Counted from the stretch's first letter, positions 1 through 9,380 are shown. The stretch: 64,000 bases of DNA from Pseudomonadota bacterium (GCA_039028155.1 JBCCIS010000027.1:1-64000); one strand, 5' to 3'. Notes: a model not told the origin generated them from the letters alone. A program made the numbers and translations.

Positions 1-516
1 ACCCGCGCTTGGCGCCAGCAAGGGCAGCAGCGCCAGGATCGGGATCACCGCGAGATCCTGGAACAGCAGGATGGCGAACGACGAGCGGCCATGGGCGCTC
101 GACAACTGCCCCTTCTCCGCCAGGATCTGCAGCGCGAACGCGGTCGACGAAAGCGACAGCGCCAAGCCGACAACGATCGCGCTTTCCAGGGTCAGCCCCA
201 TGGCGAACGCCGCCGCCGCCAGCAGGATGGCGGTGATAAGGACCTGGGCGCCGCCCATGCCGAAGACCGCCTTGCGCATGGTCATCAGGCGCGAGGGCTG
301 CAGCTCCAGGCCGATGACAAAAAGAAGCAGCACGACACCGAACTCGGCAAAGTGCAAGATGTCATCAACATTGGTGACGAGGCCAAGGGCCGACGGGCCG
401 ATCACCACGCCGGCGACCAAGTACCCGAGGACCGATCCAAAACCCACCCGCTTCGACAACGGCACGGCGACAATGGCGGCGGCCAGAAAAATGGCGGCAA
501 TGACTAGAAACGACAT
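1..516 (-). CDS. KefB/KefC-type monovalent cation:proton antiporter, N-terminal part (runs off the window)
   Basis: Reading leftward from an ATG at 516, the minus strand is open to the window edge. It gives an N-terminal part of about 172 residues with successive hydrophobic segments. It begins MSFLVIAAIFLAAA and contains GYLVAGVVIGPSALG, FAEFGVVLLLFVIGLEL and ALSLSSTAFALQIL. These are hallmarks of the CPA2 (Kef-type) exchanger membrane domain: the Gx-PSxLG turn, the GLEL motif and the ALSSTA helix. The family exchanges K+ or Na+ for H+ across the inner membrane. A C-terminal TrkA-N domain would lie outside the window, so KefB/C cannot be told from a plain exchanger. It is divergent from the next gene, with about 42 bp between the two starts. 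Confidence 0.85.
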   Translation of the reverse strand, partial: MSFLVIAAIFLAAAIVAVPLSKRVGFGSVLGYLVAGVVIGPSALGLVTNVDDILHFAEFGVVLLLFVIGLELQPSRLMTMRKAVFGMGGAQVLITAILLAAAAFAMGLTLESAIVVGLALSLSSTAFALQILAEKGQLSSAHGRSSFAILLFQDLAVIPILALLPLLAPSAG

Positions 517-558
517 AACCCCGAATCCCTCCCAGTTCACACCATCATAGGTGCCGTC

Positions 559-1185
559 ATGCCGCTGCAAAACCGCGTGACGCCATTTGGCGAGATAGTT
601 GATCACCCCGCGCGCGGTCTCTTCCTGGGCAACCGTGGCTGCCTGTGCGACGAGGCCGGCAAACTCGCCACCCGGCGCTGGCGGCTGCGGGCCTGGATCA
701 CCTGCCAGTTGTCCTACAAGGGCTGGTGGCGCCCGGTCATGCAACCTGGCGTGTGGACCGAGCTCTTTTTCATGGACGAGGCGACGGCACTTGCCGCCGG
801 CCATCGCCCCTGCGCGCTGTGCCGGCGCGACGACTACAACCGCTACCGCCATGCCTGGGCGCTGGCACAAGGCCTCGCCTCGCCGCCCAAGGCGGTTGAG
901 ATGGACGATATCACCCACCGGGAGCGAGCCAGGCGCGACCGCAGCAAGGTCACCTATCAGGCCAACCTCGAAAGCCTGCCCGATGGCGCCATGGTTGTTC
1001 TGCCCGGCACAGCCAACCGCGCCGGCCTGGTTTACCGTGGCGCGTTGCTACCCTGGTCGCCGGAGGGCTATGGCAAGGGCACCGCCATTGAACCCCTTAA
1101 GGTCGATGTTCTGACGCCCGCCTCGTCCGTCGCGGTGCTGGCCGCCGGCTATTCGCCCGTGCTTCACACCAGCGCAACGCTGTAA
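559..1185 (+). CDS. Conserved hypothetical protein with a CxxC-type motif
   Basis: A 208-residue soluble protein with no signal peptide or membrane segment. I do not recognise a named family. Visible features are a Trp/Arg-rich segment ([15 protein letters not shown]) and a cysteine pair in [16 protein letters not shown] near residue 80. That pair resembles the PCxxC metal-binding turns seen in small zinc-binding domains such as Ada. It is followed by Arg/Lys-rich sequence and a C-terminal stretch ([24 protein letters not shown]). Codon use fits the genome and both neighbours lie outside this frame, so it is a real gene. It sits divergently from the antiporter and about 100 bp ahead of typA. 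Function unknown; zinc binding is only inferred from the cysteines. Confidence 0.75.
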   Translation: MPLQNRVTPFGEIVDHPARGLFLGNRGCLCDEAGKLATRRWRLRAWITCQLSYKGWWRPVMQPGVWTELFFMDEATALAAGHRPCALCRRDDYNRYRHAWALAQGLASPPKAVEMDDITHRERARRDRSKVTYQANLESLPDGAMVVLPGTANRAGLVYRGALLPWSPEGYGKGTAIEPLKVDVLTPASSVAVLAAGYSPVLHTSATL

Positions 1186-1282
1186 ACATCCCGAAACTTT
1201 CGTGATCCCCGCCACTTGTGCTGGGGCCGCCAGGCACGATATAGGGACGCATCCCGAAACCCCCGCAACCGGTAGCATCGGC

Positions 1283-3106
1283 ATGGACCTCAGGAACATC
1301 GCCATCATCGCCCATGTCGACCATGGCAAAACCACGCTCGTCGACGAGCTGCTGAAGCAAAGCGGCGCCTTCCGCGCCAACCAGCAGGTCGCCGAACGGG
1401 CCATGGACAGCAACGATCTGGAGCGCGAGCGGGGCATCACGATCCTGGCCAAGTGCACGTCGGTGGTGTGGAACGATGCCCGCATCAACATCGTCGACAC
1501 GCCGGGCCACGCCGACTTCGGCGGCGAGGTCGAGCGTATCCTGAGCATGGTCGACGGCGTCTGCGTTCTTGTTGACGCAGCCGAAGGCCCGATGCCGCAG
1601 ACCAAGTTCGTGGTCGGCAAGGCGTTGCGCCTGGGTCTGAAACCCATCGTCGTCATCAACAAGATCGACAAACCGGAGCAGCGCGCCGACGAGGTGCTGA
1701 ACGAGATCTTCGACCTGTTCGCCGCGCTCGACGCCAACGACGAACAGCTCGACTTCCCGACCGTCTATGCCTCGGCCAAACAAGGCTGGGCGGTGCGCGA
1801 ACTCGACGATGCCCACAATGACATGGCGCCGCTGTTCGACCTGATCGTCGGCCACGTGCCGGCGCCCGAGGTCGTGCCGGAGGGCGCCTTCCGCATGCTG
1901 GCGACGACGCTTGAGACCGATCCTTACCTCGGCCGGCTACTGACCGGTCGCATCGAGGCCGGCAGCCTAGCGACCAACACCATGCTGAAGGCACTGTCGC
2001 GCGACGGCGAGACACTCGAGCAAACGCGCATCTCCAAGATCCTGGCGTTTCGCGGTTTGGAGCGGGTCGGTATCGACAAGGCCGAGGCCGGCGACATCGT
2101 GGCCCTGGCGGGCTTCACCAAGGCGAGCGTCGCCGACACCCTGTGCGACCCTTCGGTCACCGAGCCCATGGCGTCGGAACCGATCGATCCCCCGACGCTC
2201 GCGATGACGTTCTCGATCAATGATTCCCCGCTTGCCGGTCAGGAGGGCGACAAGGTCACCAGCCGCATGATCTGGGATCGCCTGGCCCGCGAAGCCGAAG
2301 GCAACGTAGCGCTGGAGGTGACCCAGACCGACGACAAGACGGTGTTCGAGGTCGCCGGGCGCGGCGAGCTACAGCTTGGCGTCCTTGTCGAGACCATGCG
2401 CCGGGAGGGCTTTGAACTGGCCATCGGCCGCCCCCGCGTCCTCTACCGAAAGGATGAGGAGACCGGCGCGCTGCTCGAACCGATCGAGGAAGTGGTCATC
2501 GACGTCGACGACGATTTCACCGGCCCCGTGGTCGAGAAGATGGGCCAGCGCAAGGGCGACATGCTAGAGATGCGGCCATCAGGCGGCGGTAAGACCCGCC
2601 TCGTCTTCCATATCCCGTCGCGCAGTCTGATCGGCTACCACGGCGAGTTCATGACCGATACCCGTGGCACCGGCATCATGAACCGGCTCTACCACGGCTA
2701 CGCGGCCTATAAGGGCGACATGCCGGGCCGGCGCGAGGGCATGCTGATCTCCGCCGAACAAGGCAGCGCCGTCGCCTACGCGCTGTGGAACCTGGAAGAA
2801 CGCGGCGCGCTCTTCATCGCGCCGGGCGACAAGGTCTACAAGGGCATGATCATCGGCGAGCACAACAAAGGTCAGGACCTCGACGTCAACCCGCTGAAGT
2901 CAAAGCAGCTCACCAACATCCGTGCCGCCGGCAAGGACGATGCGGTGCTGTTGACGCCGCCGGTCAAGATGACGCTGGAACGCGCCATGGCCTATATCGC
3001 CGACGACGAGTTGGTCGAGGTGACGCCGGAATCGATCCGCCTGCGCAAACGCTGGCTCGACCCCCACGAACGCAAACGACGCGCCCGCCAGCCGAACGCC
3101 GCTTAG
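1283..3106 (+). CDS. typA: Translational GTPase TypA/BipA
   Basis: A 607-residue ribosome-binding GTPase of the EF-G/LepA superfamily, involved in ribosome assembly and stress or low-temperature growth. The G1 motif is [10 protein letters not shown] (residues 9-18), switch I is RERGITI, G3 is DTPGHADF and G4 is NKID. It continues with domain II, EF-G-like domains III and V, and the TypA-specific C-terminal domain ending KRRARQ. The frame is open 81 bp upstream, but [15 protein letters not shown] at 1283 is the conserved TypA N-terminus and gives the usual length of about 605 aa. It is transcribed toward the small membrane genes, which end 4 bp after it. Confidence 0.97.
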   Translation: MDLRNIAIIAHVDHGKTTLVDELLKQSGAFRANQQVAERAMDSNDLERERGITILAKCTSVVWNDARINIVDTPGHADFGGEVERILSMVDGVCVLVDAAEGPMPQTKFVVGKALRLGLKPIVVINKIDKPEQRADEVLNEIFDLFAALDANDEQLDFPTVYASAKQGWAVRELDDAHNDMAPLFDLIVGHVPAPEVVPEGAFRMLATTLETDPYLGRLLTGRIEAGSLATNTMLKALSRDGETLEQTRISKILAFRGLERVGIDKAEAGDIVALAGFTKASVADTLCDPSVTEPMASEPIDPPTLAMTFSINDSPLAGQEGDKVTSRMIWDRLAREAEGNVALEVTQTDDKTVFEVAGRGELQLGVLVETMRREGFELAIGRPRVLYRKDEETGALLEPIEEVVIDVDDDFTGPVVEKMGQRKGDMLEMRPSGGGKTRLVFHIPSRSLIGYHGEFMTDTRGTGIMNRLYHGYAAYKGDMPGRREGMLISAEQGSAVAYALWNLEERGALFIAPGDKVYKGMIIGEHNKGQDLDVNPLKSKQLTNIRAAGKDDAVLLTPPVKMTLERAMAYIADDELVEVTPESIRLRKRWLDPHERKRRARQPNAA

Positions 3107-3109
3107 GCT

Positions 3110-3367
3110 CTAGCCGCTGCTGCGCTTGTTCTTGGCACCCATCAGGCGGAACAGCAGCCAGATGGGCACGACGATGACCGCGCCCATGATGATGTAGGTG
3201 ATCGCCCAGCTCGCGGCATTGACCAGGGCACTGAACATCGCCTCGAAGTTGTCGCCGAGGTTCTGGATCAGGCTGAGCGGCGTGACGTTCACCATGGCCA
3301 TCACCAAGCCGACGACCAGCGAAGCAATCACCAGCTTGACGACCGTGTTGAGTGCGTCTCGGTTCAT
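3110..3367 (-). CDS. Small two-helix membrane protein (DUF6460-like)
   Basis: An 85-residue protein with two clear hydrophobic segments (VVKLVIASLVVGLVMAM near residues 9-25, and a second at about 55-75). A Lys/Arg-rich C-terminus (GAKNKRSSG) is probably cytoplasmic. The pattern of a short N-terminal helix, an amphipathic Asn/Gly-rich loop and a second helix resembles small alphaproteobacterial membrane proteins annotated DUF6460; that family assignment is from memory. Its ATG overlaps the stop of the upstream YqaE-type gene by 4 bp (ATGA), so the two are co-translated. Function unknown. Confidence 0.7.
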   Translation of the reverse strand: MNRDALNTVVKLVIASLVVGLVMAMVNVTPLSLIQNLGDNFEAMFSALVNAASWAITYIIMGAVIVVPIWLLFRLMGAKNKRSSG

Positions 3368-3573
3368 GACTGATGCTCCTGGTGCCGCATATCATCGATC
3401 TTGCGGTCGGTCTGGAACTGGCTCAAGGCGTAGACCGCCCATAACGCGGCGGGAATCCAGCCGATCAGGGTGATCTGCAAAATCAGGCAGATGATCCCGG
3501 CCAGTGGGCGTCCGATGGTGAAAAACAGCAAAAACGGCAGGAAAATCGCGATGATCAGGCGCATGGCGTCCAT
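3364..3573 (-). CDS. YqaE/Pmp3 family small membrane protein
   Basis: A 69-residue hydrophobic protein with two membrane helices (LIIAIFLPFLLFFTIGRP and a second around IICLILQITLIGWIPAALWA), ending in a short polar tail. Order, length and the GWIPAALWAVYAL motif match the Pmp3/YqaE/UPF0057 family. These small inner-membrane proteins are linked to membrane potential and to salt or cold stress in plants and yeast; the bacterial role is largely unproven. It is first in a two-gene operon, overlapping the downstream DUF6460-like gene by 4 bp. The start at 3573 gives the normal family length. Confidence 0.82.
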   Translation of the reverse strand: MDAMRLIIAIFLPFLLFFTIGRPLAGIICLILQITLIGWIPAALWAVYALSQFQTDRKIDDMRHQEHQS

Positions 3574-3666
3574 CAGGCAGCTTCGTTCACCTGCACCATG
3601 TGATATCTAGGTGGCCGTCGCGCAACTCCTTTGGCCGAAGCCTCCCGGCGGATACATGGCGAACAC

Positions 3667-4554
3667 ATGGCGGACATGATGAACACGCGCGAGGTCGCGG
3701 CCTATCTGCGCATCAAGGAACGCAAGGTCTATGACCTCGTCAAGACCGGCAAGATCCCGTGCACGCGGGTTACCGGCAAGTGGTTGTTCCCCAAAACCGT
3801 GATCGATCTGTGGGTCGTGCAGAACCTGGCGCAAAAGGGCGATCCGGAAGTGCGCCAAGCGCCGCCGCCGATTATCGCCGGCAGTCACGACCCCCTGCTC
3901 GATTGGGCCGTGCGCGAATCCAATTGTGGATTGGCGTTGATGTTCGGCGGCAGCCTGGACGGGCTGCGCCGCTTCGCCGATGGCCAGGCCATTGCCTGCG
4001 GCCTGCATGTCTTCGATCCGCCAAGCGGCGATCACAACTTGCCGACGCTTTATCGCACGCTGGCTGGTCGCTCGGTCATCGCCCTGACCTGGGCCTGGCG
4101 CGACCAGGGACTGATCGTCGCCAAGGGCAATCCCAAAGCGATCACTGGTCTGCCTCCATTGAAATCCCATCAGCCGCGATTTGTCGACCGCCAGCAGGAA
4201 GCCGGCAGCCGCCTGCTGTTCGGCCATCTGTTGAACGAACAGGACTTGTCGATCAGTGACCTCAACATCATCGCGGCGCCGGCCTTGAGCGAGACCGAGG
4301 TTGGTCTGGCGGTGGCCGAGGATCGCGCCGATGCCGGTTTCGGCGTTGCCGCCGTCGCCCAACAACTCGACCTCGACTTCGTACCGCTGACCCGCGAACG
4401 TTATGACCTCGTCATCGGACGCCACGACTTCTTCGACAAACCGTGGCAGGACCTCCTGTGGTTCACACGCTCCGAACGGTTCAGCGAACGCGCTAAGCAG
4501 ATGGGCGGCTATGACGTCGCGGAGACCGGCTGCATCGTCTTGAACGGGGCCTGA
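3667..4554 (+). CDS. Excisionase-type HTH regulator fused to a periplasmic-binding-like ligand domain
   Basis: A protein of about 295 residues. Residues 1-50 form a MerR/excisionase-type winged helix (NTREVAAYLRIKERKVYDLV, then the KWLFPKTVIDLWV wing). After a linker, residues 75-290 resemble the PBP-like substrate-binding domain found on molybdate/tungstate-type regulators, including the FVDRQQEAGSRLLF segment and ADAGFGVAAVA. Such proteins sense a small ligand and bind DNA. The frame is open from 3631, but the ATG at 3667 starts right at the HTH. It faces the minus-strand catabolic operon 4562-9222 tail to tail (8 bp between stops) and is a plausible, unproven regulator of that operon. The ligand is unknown. 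Confidence 0.82.
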   Translation: MADMMNTREVAAYLRIKERKVYDLVKTGKIPCTRVTGKWLFPKTVIDLWVVQNLAQKGDPEVRQAPPPIIAGSHDPLLDWAVRESNCGLALMFGGSLDGLRRFADGQAIACGLHVFDPPSGDHNLPTLYRTLAGRSVIALTWAWRDQGLIVAKGNPKAITGLPPLKSHQPRFVDRQQEAGSRLLFGHLLNEQDLSISDLNIIAAPALSETEVGLAVAEDRADAGFGVAAVAQQLDLDFVPLTRERYDLVIGRHDFFDKPWQDLLWFTRSERFSERAKQMGGYDVAETGCIVLNGA

Positions 4555-4561
4555 CGCCGAC

Positions 4562-5707
4562 CTAGGTCAGCGTTCGAAACAGCCCGGCCAATAGCTTCGC
4601 GCGCGGCACCAATGACGAATAAAGAACGTGTTCGTCATGGGTGTGCGCACCGTCGCCCATCAGGCCCAGACCATCCAGCGTCGGCAGACCGAGCGCGCCG
4701 GTAAAGTTGCCGTCACTGCCGCCGCCAAAGCTGCCGTGGCCGGGCACAAAGCCGATCTCGCCGGCGATCTTCTCCGCCTCGGCATAGAGCGCGAGCGTCG
4801 CCTCGCTCGGCTCGAAGAGCGGGCGCACCGGGCCGGCTTCGACCTCGACGGTGCATTCGGGATTGATCGGCGCAAGTGCGGCCATGTTGGTGCGGATCTC
4901 GTCCATGGCCTCGGCGAACGGCGCAACGCACAAGACCTCAGCCGAACACGCTATCGGCACCACGTTGACGAACGTGCCGCCCTCGACGACGCCGACGCTA
5001 TAGGTGATGCCACGCTCCCTGTCCGTCATCGCCTCGATGGCAAGGATCTGTTGCGCCATCTCCGCGATGGCGCTGCGTCCCCGGGTCAACTGGGACCCGG
5101 CATGGGCGGGCTTGCCACGCACCCGCACGACGAAGCGAAGGAAGGCATAGCGGCCGGTAACCAGCATGCCGGTCCCGCCCTTCGCCGGTTCGGGCACCAG
5201 CACATACTTGTGCTGTTTTGCGACGTCTTCGATGCGCGCTTGGTTCGACGGGCTACCGACTTCTTCATCGGAGACGAACATGAACGTCACGGAAAGCTCG
5301 GGCGTTTCACCGGCGCGCAACAGTTGGCGCAGCGCGTAATAGGCCGTGAACATGCCGCCCTTCATATCGTAGATGCCGGGCCCGTAGACTCGGTCGCCAT
5401 CGCGGCGGAACGGCAGTTCGTCGTCAAGCGTGCCGACCATATGGACGGTATCGAGATGCCCTAGCACCAGCACGCCCGGCCCCGGCCTGCGGCCGGCGAC
5501 GCGGCCGATAACAATGTCGCCGTATCCGTCGATGCCGGGCTGACGCTCGGTTTGCGCGCCAAGCCGCGTCATGGCTTCCTCGGCCTTGTCCATCATCCGG
5601 TTGACGCCCGCTACGTGAACCGTCGGGCTTTCGATCGTCACCCAGTCGCGGATGCCGTCCAGGATCTCGTCGGCGTCATAGATCGGCTGGTTGCGCGGCG
5701 CGCTCAT
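4562..5707 (-). CDS. M20 family metallohydrolase (glutamate carboxypeptidase/CPG2-like)
   Basis: A 381-residue di-zinc amidohydrolase of the M20 family, which cleaves amide or peptide bonds of N-acylated or N-carbamoylated amino acids. Metal and catalytic landmarks are LVLGHLDTVH (His and catalytic Asp), GPGIYDMKGG (bridging Asp), VSDEEVGS (Glu pair), and C-terminal GGGSDGNF and DEHVLY. A dimerisation-domain insertion occupies the middle (GRYAFLRFVVRVRGKPAHAG). The start at 5707 (MSAPRNQPIYDADEI) is chosen over an open extension to 5896 because it lies 10 bp after the TauD stop and has a purine-rich ribosome site. Last gene of a five-gene minus-strand operon. The true substrate is unknown. 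Confidence 0.87.
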   Translation of the reverse strand: MSAPRNQPIYDADEILDGIRDWVTIESPTVHVAGVNRMMDKAEEAMTRLGAQTERQPGIDGYGDIVIGRVAGRRPGPGVLVLGHLDTVHMVGTLDDELPFRRDGDRVYGPGIYDMKGGMFTAYYALRQLLRAGETPELSVTFMFVSDEEVGSPSNQARIEDVAKQHKYVLVPEPAKGGTGMLVTGRYAFLRFVVRVRGKPAHAGSQLTRGRSAIAEMAQQILAIEAMTDRERGITYSVGVVEGGTFVNVVPIACSAEVLCVAPFAEAMDEIRTNMAALAPINPECTVEVEAGPVRPLFEPSEATLALYAEAEKIAGEIGFVPGHGSFGGGSDGNFTGALGLPTLDGLGLMGDGAHTHDEHVLYSSLVPRAKLLAGLFRTLT

Positions 5708-5717
5708 GGCCGCGTCC

Positions 5718-6722
5718 TCATGCCACCATCCAGCTTCGTTCCTCGCCGTCATAGAGCGGACCCGGGTTGCCCCACACGGTAGTGCGCCACATGACGCGGT
5801 CGAACTGGTCGGCGTCGTACCATGTGGCGCTGTGGATCGTGCAGCGGTTGTCGTAGACGATGAGGTCGCCGGCTTCCCACTCGTGCGCATAGGCAAAGCG
5901 CGGCTGGGTGAAATGCTCCATCAGCTCATAGAGCAGCTTGGCGCCGTCGCCATGGATACCCGGCTCCATACCGATCAGGGGACCCTCGACCCAGTCCATT
6001 TGGCCGGCCTCACACAGATAGAGCGCCTTCTGGCCGGTCACCGGATGCACGCGCACAACCGGCTGGCGCTGCGGCGCCTCGCGCGGCTCCAAGTCGCGCG
6101 GAGTCTCGCCGGCGCGCACGGCATACTCCGCGCGACCGCTGCCGGGGACAATGTGTAGACCTTCCAGATCCTCGATGCGCGCCTTCAGTGCCTCCGACAG
6201 CGCCTCATAGGCGCCGACGCCATCGGCGTAGAGCGTCTGCCCTTGCCCTTTGGGTGACGGCACCAACGCGCAGAAAAGCGAGATATCCGGCGGCGGCCGG
6301 CGGAAGCTCTGGTCCGTATGCCAGCCCCGGCGATGGGGAAACTGCACCGGCAGGCTGCCATCGGGCAGCGCCGCCGGTTCCGGCTTACCGGGCGGTTTTC
6401 TGCTGCAGGGCGGCAGGTTGGTCAGCACCAGGATCTCCGGATGATCGGGGTGAATGCAGTTTGGATCCGTTGATGTCAGCCGATAGTTCTCGACCTCCTT
6501 GCCGAACAGACGGCTAAGCTTGACCAGCAGACCAGGATCGTCCGCGATCGTTTGAAATCCCTTCAATAGCAAAAGGCCATGACCATCCAGCATGGCGTTC
6601 ATCAGCGCGTCTGGCACGGCCTCGGCCGCGGCGACAAACGCATCGACATCGTCAACATCGATCAGACCGCCAAAACTGGCACCCGGCAAAGACTGGACAT
6701 CAAAAGGCAATGGACGCGTCAT
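5718..6722 (-). CDS. TauD/TfdA family Fe(II)/2-oxoglutarate dioxygenase (larger operon copy)
   Basis: A 334-residue non-haem iron oxygenase. The facial triad is visible as HTDQSF (His, Asp) in the middle and TIHSATW (distal His) near the C-terminus, followed by the 2-oxoglutarate-binding Arg in RVMWRTTVWG. The family hydroxylates small organic acids such as taurine, phenoxyacetates, butyrobetaine or N-methylated amines. The start at 6722 (MTRPLPFDVQSLPG) is preferred to an upstream open extension because it is only 2 bp after the SDR stop. It is the fourth gene of a tightly packed operon that also encodes a second, divergent TauD protein (8383-9222). Substrate unknown. Confidence 0.87.
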   Translation of the reverse strand: MTRPLPFDVQSLPGASFGGLIDVDDVDAFVAAAEAVPDALMNAMLDGHGLLLLKGFQTIADDPGLLVKLSRLFGKEVENYRLTSTDPNCIHPDHPEILVLTNLPPCSRKPPGKPEPAALPDGSLPVQFPHRRGWHTDQSFRRPPPDISLFCALVPSPKGQGQTLYADGVGAYEALSEALKARIEDLEGLHIVPGSGRAEYAVRAGETPRDLEPREAPQRQPVVRVHPVTGQKALYLCEAGQMDWVEGPLIGMEPGIHGDGAKLLYELMEHFTQPRFAYAHEWEAGDLIVYDNRCTIHSATWYDADQFDRVMWRTTVWGNPGPLYDGEERSWMVA

Positions 6723-6724
6723 GG

Positions 6725-7495
6725 TTACGGCTTCGGCCAGTAACGTGTCGTCGACCATCCGCCGTCGACGGCGATGACCTGGCCGTTCACATAGCGCGCA
6801 TCGTCGGAACACAGGAAGGCGATCACGCCGGCAACATCATCCGGCTGACCAATCCCCATGGGCGCGTTTTTGATCATGGCATCGTGATACCACGGGTCGT
6901 TGTTGATGCTGTCACGTGTCATTGCGGTTTCGATGACCCCCGGTGCAATCGCGTTGATGTTGATACCATCGGTAGCATAATCCGATGCCATCTGTCGTGT
7001 CAGCTGTGCAACCGCTCCTTTCGCGGCGGCGTAGGCAGGCGACCCGGGAAAACCAACCAGACCGAATACCGAGCTGATATTGACGATCTTGCCGCCGGGG
7101 CGCGGCAGATGAGGCAGCGCCGCCCGCGCCATGCGATAGACTGACGAAGCGTTCATATCGACAACCGCATCCCATTGCTGGTCATCGACGTCGCCACCGC
7201 TGCGGTTGCGCCCACTGATCCCGGCGTTGTTGATCAGGATGTCCATGCCGCCGAACTGCGCGAGAGCCTTATCGACAATCGTCGCCGGCGCATCGCGATC
7301 GGTCAGATCGGCAATGATCGGCACGACCTCAGGCCCACCGGACAGATCGATGGTCTCCGCCAATTCGTCCTGCTTGATATCGACCGCCAGCACACACGAA
7401 CCCTCGCCGGCGAGGCGCAGCGCCGTCGCCCTGCCGATACCGCCGGCGGCGCCGGTCACGATCGCGGTCTTGCTGGCGAATCGGCATGTCCCCAT
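6725..7495 (-). CDS. Short-chain dehydrogenase/reductase
   Basis: A 256-residue classical SDR. It has the NAD(P)-binding TGAAGGIGRATAL motif near residue 15, NNAGISG, the catalytic Ser in NISSVFG, the YAAAK active-site pair and the C-terminal GQVIAVDGGW. It probably oxidises or reduces a hydroxyl/keto group on an intermediate made by the neighbouring oxygenases; that is inference from context. Start MGTCRFASK at 7495 gives the usual length; an upstream in-frame extension is Arg-rich and unlike the family. It lies 22 bp after the NodB/PuuE-like gene and 2 bp before the TauD gene. Confidence 0.9.
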   Translation of the reverse strand: MGTCRFASKTAIVTGAAGGIGRATALRLAGEGSCVLAVDIKQDELAETIDLSGGPEVVPIIADLTDRDAPATIVDKALAQFGGMDILINNAGISGRNRSGGDVDDQQWDAVVDMNASSVYRMARAALPHLPRPGGKIVNISSVFGLVGFPGSPAYAAAKGAVAQLTRQMASDYATDGININAIAPGVIETAMTRDSINNDPWYHDAMIKNAPMGIGQPDDVAGVIAFLCSDDARYVNGQVIAVDGGWSTTRYWPKP

Positions 7496-7517
7496 GCGTG
7501 GCTCCCTTTGCGGCGCG

Positions 7518-8363
7518 CTAGGTGCTCTTCCCCGTCTGCGCCAGCCACGCCTCGGCGACTTCACTGCCGGTGGCGAACCAGACGCCGGGGAACGTCTTGA
7601 TCCAGGCGATGAATGTGCGTAGCAGCGCGATACGCGATGGCCGGCCGATTATCTGCGGATGCATGACCAGGTCGAACAGGCCGCCCCACTGGTAGATCTC
7701 GCGAAACTCGTCCTGCCAGACCTCCAGGATATGACTGTTGGTGAAGACCGGGCGGGGATTGCGAATCGAGAACAGTAGGTAGATCGCGTCATCCAGGCTC
7801 CAGTGCCACGGCACCTCAACGACCCCGGGCGTGCCGTCGGCCAGGACATGCCGATAGGGATTGATGTCGTCCATCATGGAGCTGTCATAGAGAAAACCGC
7901 GATCGGTCAGGAGCCGCACCATGTTGTCGCTGGTCTCGCCGGCTGGCGAGCGATAACCCTTGGGCGTCACGCCGACCGTCTTGGCAAGTGCCTCGAGCCC
8001 CTTGTCGAGTTCGGCCTCCTCGGCAGCCGGATCTTCCGGGTCGATCCACTCATGCAGATAACTGTGATGACCGACCTCATGCCCCGCCCCAACAATCGCC
8101 TCGACGCGATCGGTGTGGTTTTCTGCCGTCCAGCCGGGAACAAAAAACGTCGCCTTGATGCCGGCATCCTCCAGTGTCTCGAGGACCTTGGGCACGCCGA
8201 GCTTCGCGCCGTACTTGCCCTGGGAGAGGATGCCCGGCCGCTTCCAATTGGCGCGGTCGCGGCCGATCCACAGGGTCTCGGCATCAAAGTCGAAGCTCAG
8301 CATGACCGCGCATTGGGCGCCGTCCGGCCAGGCAACGGCGGTGTCGACAAGCGGTGTGCTCAT
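7518..8363 (-). CDS. Polysaccharide-deacetylase-fold hydrolase (NodB/PuuE-like)
   Basis: A 281-residue NodB-fold hydrolase. The metal-site Asp motif is LSFDFDAE (residues 22-29), the His-box is GHEVGHHSYLHE, and the Arg motif is GYRSPAGETS. There is no signal peptide, so it is cytosolic, unlike cell-wall deacetylases. Cytosolic members of this branch include PuuE-type allantoinase and other amide/imide hydrolases. Co-transcription with an M20 amidohydrolase and oxygenases favours small-molecule C-N bond hydrolysis over sugar deacetylation. It lies 19 bp after the first TauD gene. A second homologue (33974-34882) is also next to an M20 gene. Confidence 0.88.
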   Translation of the reverse strand: MSTPLVDTAVAWPDGAQCAVMLSFDFDAETLWIGRDRANWKRPGILSQGKYGAKLGVPKVLETLEDAGIKATFFVPGWTAENHTDRVEAIVGAGHEVGHHSYLHEWIDPEDPAAEEAELDKGLEALAKTVGVTPKGYRSPAGETSDNMVRLLTDRGFLYDSSMMDDINPYRHVLADGTPGVVEVPWHWSLDDAIYLLFSIRNPRPVFTNSHILEVWQDEFREIYQWGGLFDLVMHPQIIGRPSRIALLRTFIAWIKTFPGVWFATGSEVAEAWLAQTGKST

Positions 8364-8382
8364 GGTCTTCCCTTCCTGGCGT

Positions 8383-9222
8383 CTACACCACGGTCGCGGT
8401 GGCGTCGTTCGCTTCGGCCTCGCTGACGGCGATCGGTACGCGCCGAAGGGTTCGCGCCTGGCGCGGGTCGAAGTCGGTGCGCGCGTGCTGCAGCGTCATG
8501 TTGTTCCACAACAGCACATCGCCCGGCGACCAGCAGTGGCGATACCCGATGCCCGGATCGTTCAAGTAGGGCATGAGATCCACGAGCAACGCATCGACCG
8601 CGTCGTGATCGAGACCGTGGATGGCGGCGGTCGTGTGTTCGTGGATAAAGAGGATCTTCTCGCCCGATGACTCGTCCGTCTTGACCAATGGGTGGTCGCA
8701 ACGCGGCGCGTCGGCCGGCGCATCGTCGAGCAGCGTTCGGCGATTGTAATCGCCTGTATAGTCGAACAACTGCACGGAGATCAGATCATCGATACGGGCC
8801 TTCAGATCCTGCGGCAGGTTCCGATAGGCCAGGATCGCGTTGGCGAAAAGCGTATCGCCGCCGGACGGCGGCACGTCGATGGCATAGAGGCAGATCGCCT
8901 TCAGCGGCCGCACGAAGAATGTGTGGTCGGAATGAAAATGCAGCACGCCGCCGCCCAGAATGCCATCAGCGCGAACGTTGGACACGTGGCTCGCTTGGCG
9001 GTCCTTCATATAGGCGCCACGGTGGGAGACCGGCCCGAACAGGGTCGCGAAGGCAACCTGCTGGTCTTCGCTAATGTCTTGGCCGCGCAGCAGCAGAAGG
9101 TGGTGCTGTGACCACGCGGCGCGCAGCCGATCGGCTGTCTCAGACGCGATCGGCCGGGCGAGGTCAAGGCCTTCGACCGCGACGCCCAGGGCGTTGGCCA
9201 GTGGTGTCAACGTGATGCTCAT
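8383..9222 (-). CDS. TauD/TfdA family Fe(II)/2-oxoglutarate dioxygenase (first gene of operon)
   Basis: A 279-residue oxygenase close to the canonical TauD length. The iron ligands are in LHFHSDHTF (His, Asp) and LQHARTDF (distal His), followed by the co-substrate Arg in RTLRRVPI. The N-terminal LANALGVAVEGLDLARP pattern is typical of the TauD/TfdA family. It opens the minus-strand operon 9222-4562 and is divergent from an MFS transporter, so the about 160-bp gap before 9381 should hold both promoters. It is clearly diverged from the other TauD protein of the operon, so the two probably act on different substrates or steps. Taurine itself is not specifically indicated. Confidence 0.88.
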   Translation of the reverse strand: MSITLTPLANALGVAVEGLDLARPIASETADRLRAAWSQHHLLLLRGQDISEDQQVAFATLFGPVSHRGAYMKDRQASHVSNVRADGILGGGVLHFHSDHTFFVRPLKAICLYAIDVPPSGGDTLFANAILAYRNLPQDLKARIDDLISVQLFDYTGDYNRRTLLDDAPADAPRCDHPLVKTDESSGEKILFIHEHTTAAIHGLDHDAVDALLVDLMPYLNDPGIGYRHCWSPGDVLLWNNMTLQHARTDFDPRQARTLRRVPIAVSEAEANDATATVV

Positions 9223-9380
9223 GGCCCCTCCGCTGCCGTTTCAACAGCGCTCAGTCTTGAACGGCGACTCCGGCCCGTCAAGAAACGCAATCCGGCGTGT
9301 GTGCTGCCGTACGATTTGGATGGATTTCATCTGGCAAATCGCGCATAAGCCCCGCCGCAATTCTGTGGGGTGCCGCGATC

